64,000 nucleotides of DNA, taken from contig JANATG010000019.1 in assembly GCA_029449235.1 (NCBI GenBank), positions 310,001-374,000 on the forward strand, written 5' to 3'. The translations under genes were made by a program, and so were the position numbers. Positions 62,318-64,000 of this stretch are shown here, in pieces. Each line of letters starts with the position of its first letter. The stretch's first letter is position 1. The notes beneath the pieces are model-generated. The model was not told the origin of the DNA and did no database searches. It worked only from the letters and a program-made list of their open reading frames with translations. Source of the DNA: Linnemannia schmuckeri. Lineage: Eukaryota > Mortierellomycota > Mortierellomycetes > Mortierellales > Mortierellaceae.

Positions 62318-63480
62318 ATGAAGCTCTTCCTGACAGCTCTGATCCTCTCGGCAATCTCCGCCGCAGTGCTGGCCACCACTCCCGAATCTGACGCCGCTCC
62401 CACCCCTGCATCTGCTCTCTCTGCCCCCTCCTCTACTTCAGGCAAAGGATACAACGACTGGAGCTGTAAGCCCCTCGAAGGCAGACGCCCCGTCATCTTG
62501 GTGCATGCTACCCTATTCACCAAAGAGTCCTGGGCGATCTTTGGACCTGCGATTGCGGAACAGGGGTACTGTGTTTACTCGCTGACGTATGGACGGTACT
62601 GGAAGACGTTGCTTCCGAGGGTGGGCGCAATTGCACCCGCGGTTAATAATGCTAAAGAGGTGGGCGCTTTTGCAGAAAAGGTGCTGGAAGCTACTGGTAA
62701 GTCAAACAGTACAAAAAACAAAAACAAACAAAAGGCAGGATGCATTTGTTTACGCTTGTTCAACCTTGCATCTACTGATCCAAACAACCCACTTTTCTCA
62801 TTTTTCACTCTCCCAAAATAGGAGCATCACAGGCAGATTTCGTCGGCCACAGCCAAGGGGGTGTCCTGCCCCGGTACTGGGTCCAGTACCAGGGCGGAAA
62901 GGGCAAAATGCACAGCATGATCGGACTCTCTGCCATCAACCACGGCACCTCATGGCAAGGGCTTGCCCCTATTTTAGAAAAGTTGAAGGGGATGGTCAAG
63001 TTTTTGACGTTTAGCGTCGATATTGTGACAAAGGCCGCGCCGGCATTGCAGGATATCATGAGCACTTCCAAGTTTGTGGAGGATTTGAATGCCCATGGCG
63101 ACACTTTGCCTGATGTCTTTCAAGCTAACATCGTCACCAAGTATGTATCCCCTTTCTTTCATTGCTCCATGCATTGTTTGTGTTCTGTGTGCATCTAGAT
63201 GGAAAGGTTATTTACTCATACGTTTTCCTGTTCGCCTTTTTTTTTTTTTTTTTTTTTTTTTTTGCTTCATCGCGCTGCTAGGTATGACGAGATTGTCAGC
63301 CCTTACAAGTCGAGCTTCCAGAACGGTCCTGGAGTCGTGAACGTAGTTCTACAGGACCTCTGTGAGTCCGCCTATGTTGAGCACACTCTTATAGTTGCAT
63401 CCAAGACGACGCTTCGTTGGGTCTTGAACCAGTTGGATCCCAGCACCGCCTCGCCTGCCAACTGCAACCCCAAGTTCTAA
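62318..63480 (+). CDS. Secreted class-2 lipase (triacylglycerol lipase/esterase)
   Basis: Three exons give 298 residues: 62318-62696, 62822-63140 and 63282-63480. A signal peptide spans 1 to ~20 (MKLFLTALILSAISAAVLA), followed by a Pro/Ser/Ala linker. The alpha/beta core opens with RRPVILVHATLFTKESWAIF and GYCVYSLTYGRYW. The nucleophile elbow is FVGHSQGGVLPRYW, with Ser137 in GHSQG. SAINHGTSWQGLAPI follows. LQDLCESAYVEHTLIVASKT near the end contains the expected catalytic His (VEH). Cysteines at C61 and at the C-terminus may pair. Family members hydrolyse extracellular fats or esters. T27 lies in the second intron (63237-63263), just before the acceptor. A frameshifted paralogue with both introns in the same places lies at 30980-32083 on the other strand. 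Confidence 0.88.
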
Positions 63481-63687
63481 AGGAGCATACTAGAAAAAGA
63501 GGAGTGGGTCCTGCTTTTCTTTTGCAATCTCCATTTTCCCCAGTAGATAGTAGCAGGCTGTTTTCTGCTCAGTAATATCCCCTCTCCATATCACGCATAC
63601 CATACATACACCTATACAACTAATAGAAGTTTTCTGATCCATCACATTTTCCTTATTCTATGAGCTGTTTATTCGAACGAATCTCTC

Positions 63688-63891
63688 TTAAAAGAGAGTC
63701 TTCAATGAAAGATATCCAGTAGCGACAGCAATGATGAGCGACGAGAAAAAGTTGACTTGATGGTTATCCAGAATATCAAGTCCCGAGATGGCCTTGATCT
63801 CGTCATCCTTTTCTGGGGCCTTGTAGGTGATGACCTTCTTTTTTGTCGAGTAGTTCGACTTTTGGACTGTTGCTCCCAATACTGAATCGAG
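63688..63891 (-). CDS. C-terminal exon of a small membrane-anchored protein (5' part not resolved)
   Basis: An open frame follows a good TAG acceptor at 63892-63893 and reads LDSVLGATVQKSNYSTKKKV, then PEKDDEIKAISGLDILDNHQ, and a C-terminal membrane helix (FFSSLIIAVATGYLSLKTLF) with stop at 63688. The residues just upstream on the minus strand (ATG at 63967) are open but would leave only a 28-bp intron, too short to accept, so earlier exons probably lie beyond the window edge. No family recognised; a tail-anchored or single-pass organelle protein is possible. It is convergent with the lipase, 207 bp apart. Confidence 0.5.
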   Translation of the reverse strand, partial: LDSVLGATVQKSNYSTKKKVITYKAPEKDDEIKAISGLDILDNHQVNFFSSLIIAVATGYLSLKTLF

Positions 63892-64000
63892 CTATTTTTT
63901 TTTGTTGATTTAATCAAACCAATGAGTAGGACAAATAAGAACTTGCGGTAAATCGTTGAACAGACATTTGCGTATCAAAATCTGATAATAATGCCTCAAA

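Overview
The window is nuclear DNA of a filamentous fungus. Genes are split by many short GT-AG introns (most 60-220 bp) with CT-rich leaders and long A/T homopolymer runs between genes. The gene set (EDC3, TAN1, RIM2, SWA2, NOP4, GEP4, p24 cargo receptor) is generic eukaryotic/fungal. The abundance of F-box/LRR and class-2 lipase sequences, a PL14-type lyase and the overall style suggest an early-diverging, Mortierella-like fungus; that placement is inference, not proof.

Left third (1-25.4 kb): the 5' end of a P-type cation ATPase (-), TAN1 (-) and EDC3 (+) sharing a divergent promoter, an ERV25/TMED10-like p24 protein (+), a 1434-residue polyglutamine C2H2 transcription factor (+), the mitochondrial pyrimidine-nucleotide carrier RIM2 (+), an amino-acid permease (+), a tandem 187-bp repeat, and a single-exon F-box/LRR protein (-).

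Middle (25.4-32.9 kb) is the accessory, decaying part. It holds a broken polo-like kinase remnant, a dead Tc1/mariner (IS630-type) element with terminal inverted repeats directly beside it, about 2.5 kb without recognisable genes, and a multiply disrupted lipase pseudogene. An intact paralogue of that lipase lies 30 kb away at 62.3 kb.

Right half (32.9-64 kb): SWA2/auxilin-like UBA-TPR-J protein (+), NOP4 with an RGG tail (+), a convergent lysine/acid-rich probable nucleolar protein (-), a GPI-type PL14 lyase-like protein (-), GEP4 phosphatidylglycerophosphatase (+), a small acidic protein (+), an O-fucosyltransferase-like type II membrane protein (-), a HINT3-like HIT protein with a GC-AG intron (-), an EI24/RRT8-like membrane protein (+), an HSL-type alpha/beta hydrolase (+), a long coiled-coil protein (+), a secreted class-2 lipase (+) and the 3' end of a small membrane protein (-).

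The genes are not a pathway cluster: they are mostly unrelated housekeeping genes (mRNA decay, ribosome biogenesis, tRNA modification, membrane traffic, cardiolipin synthesis). I see no CRISPR array, convincing tRNA gene, biosynthetic cluster or obviously new multi-gene system. The most informative unusual items are the lipase gene/pseudogene pair, the element next to the truncated kinase, the GC-AG intron, and a stopless 3n intron in the transcription factor. All intron boundaries were placed by eye from splice consensus, reading frame and family similarity; none has transcript support here.
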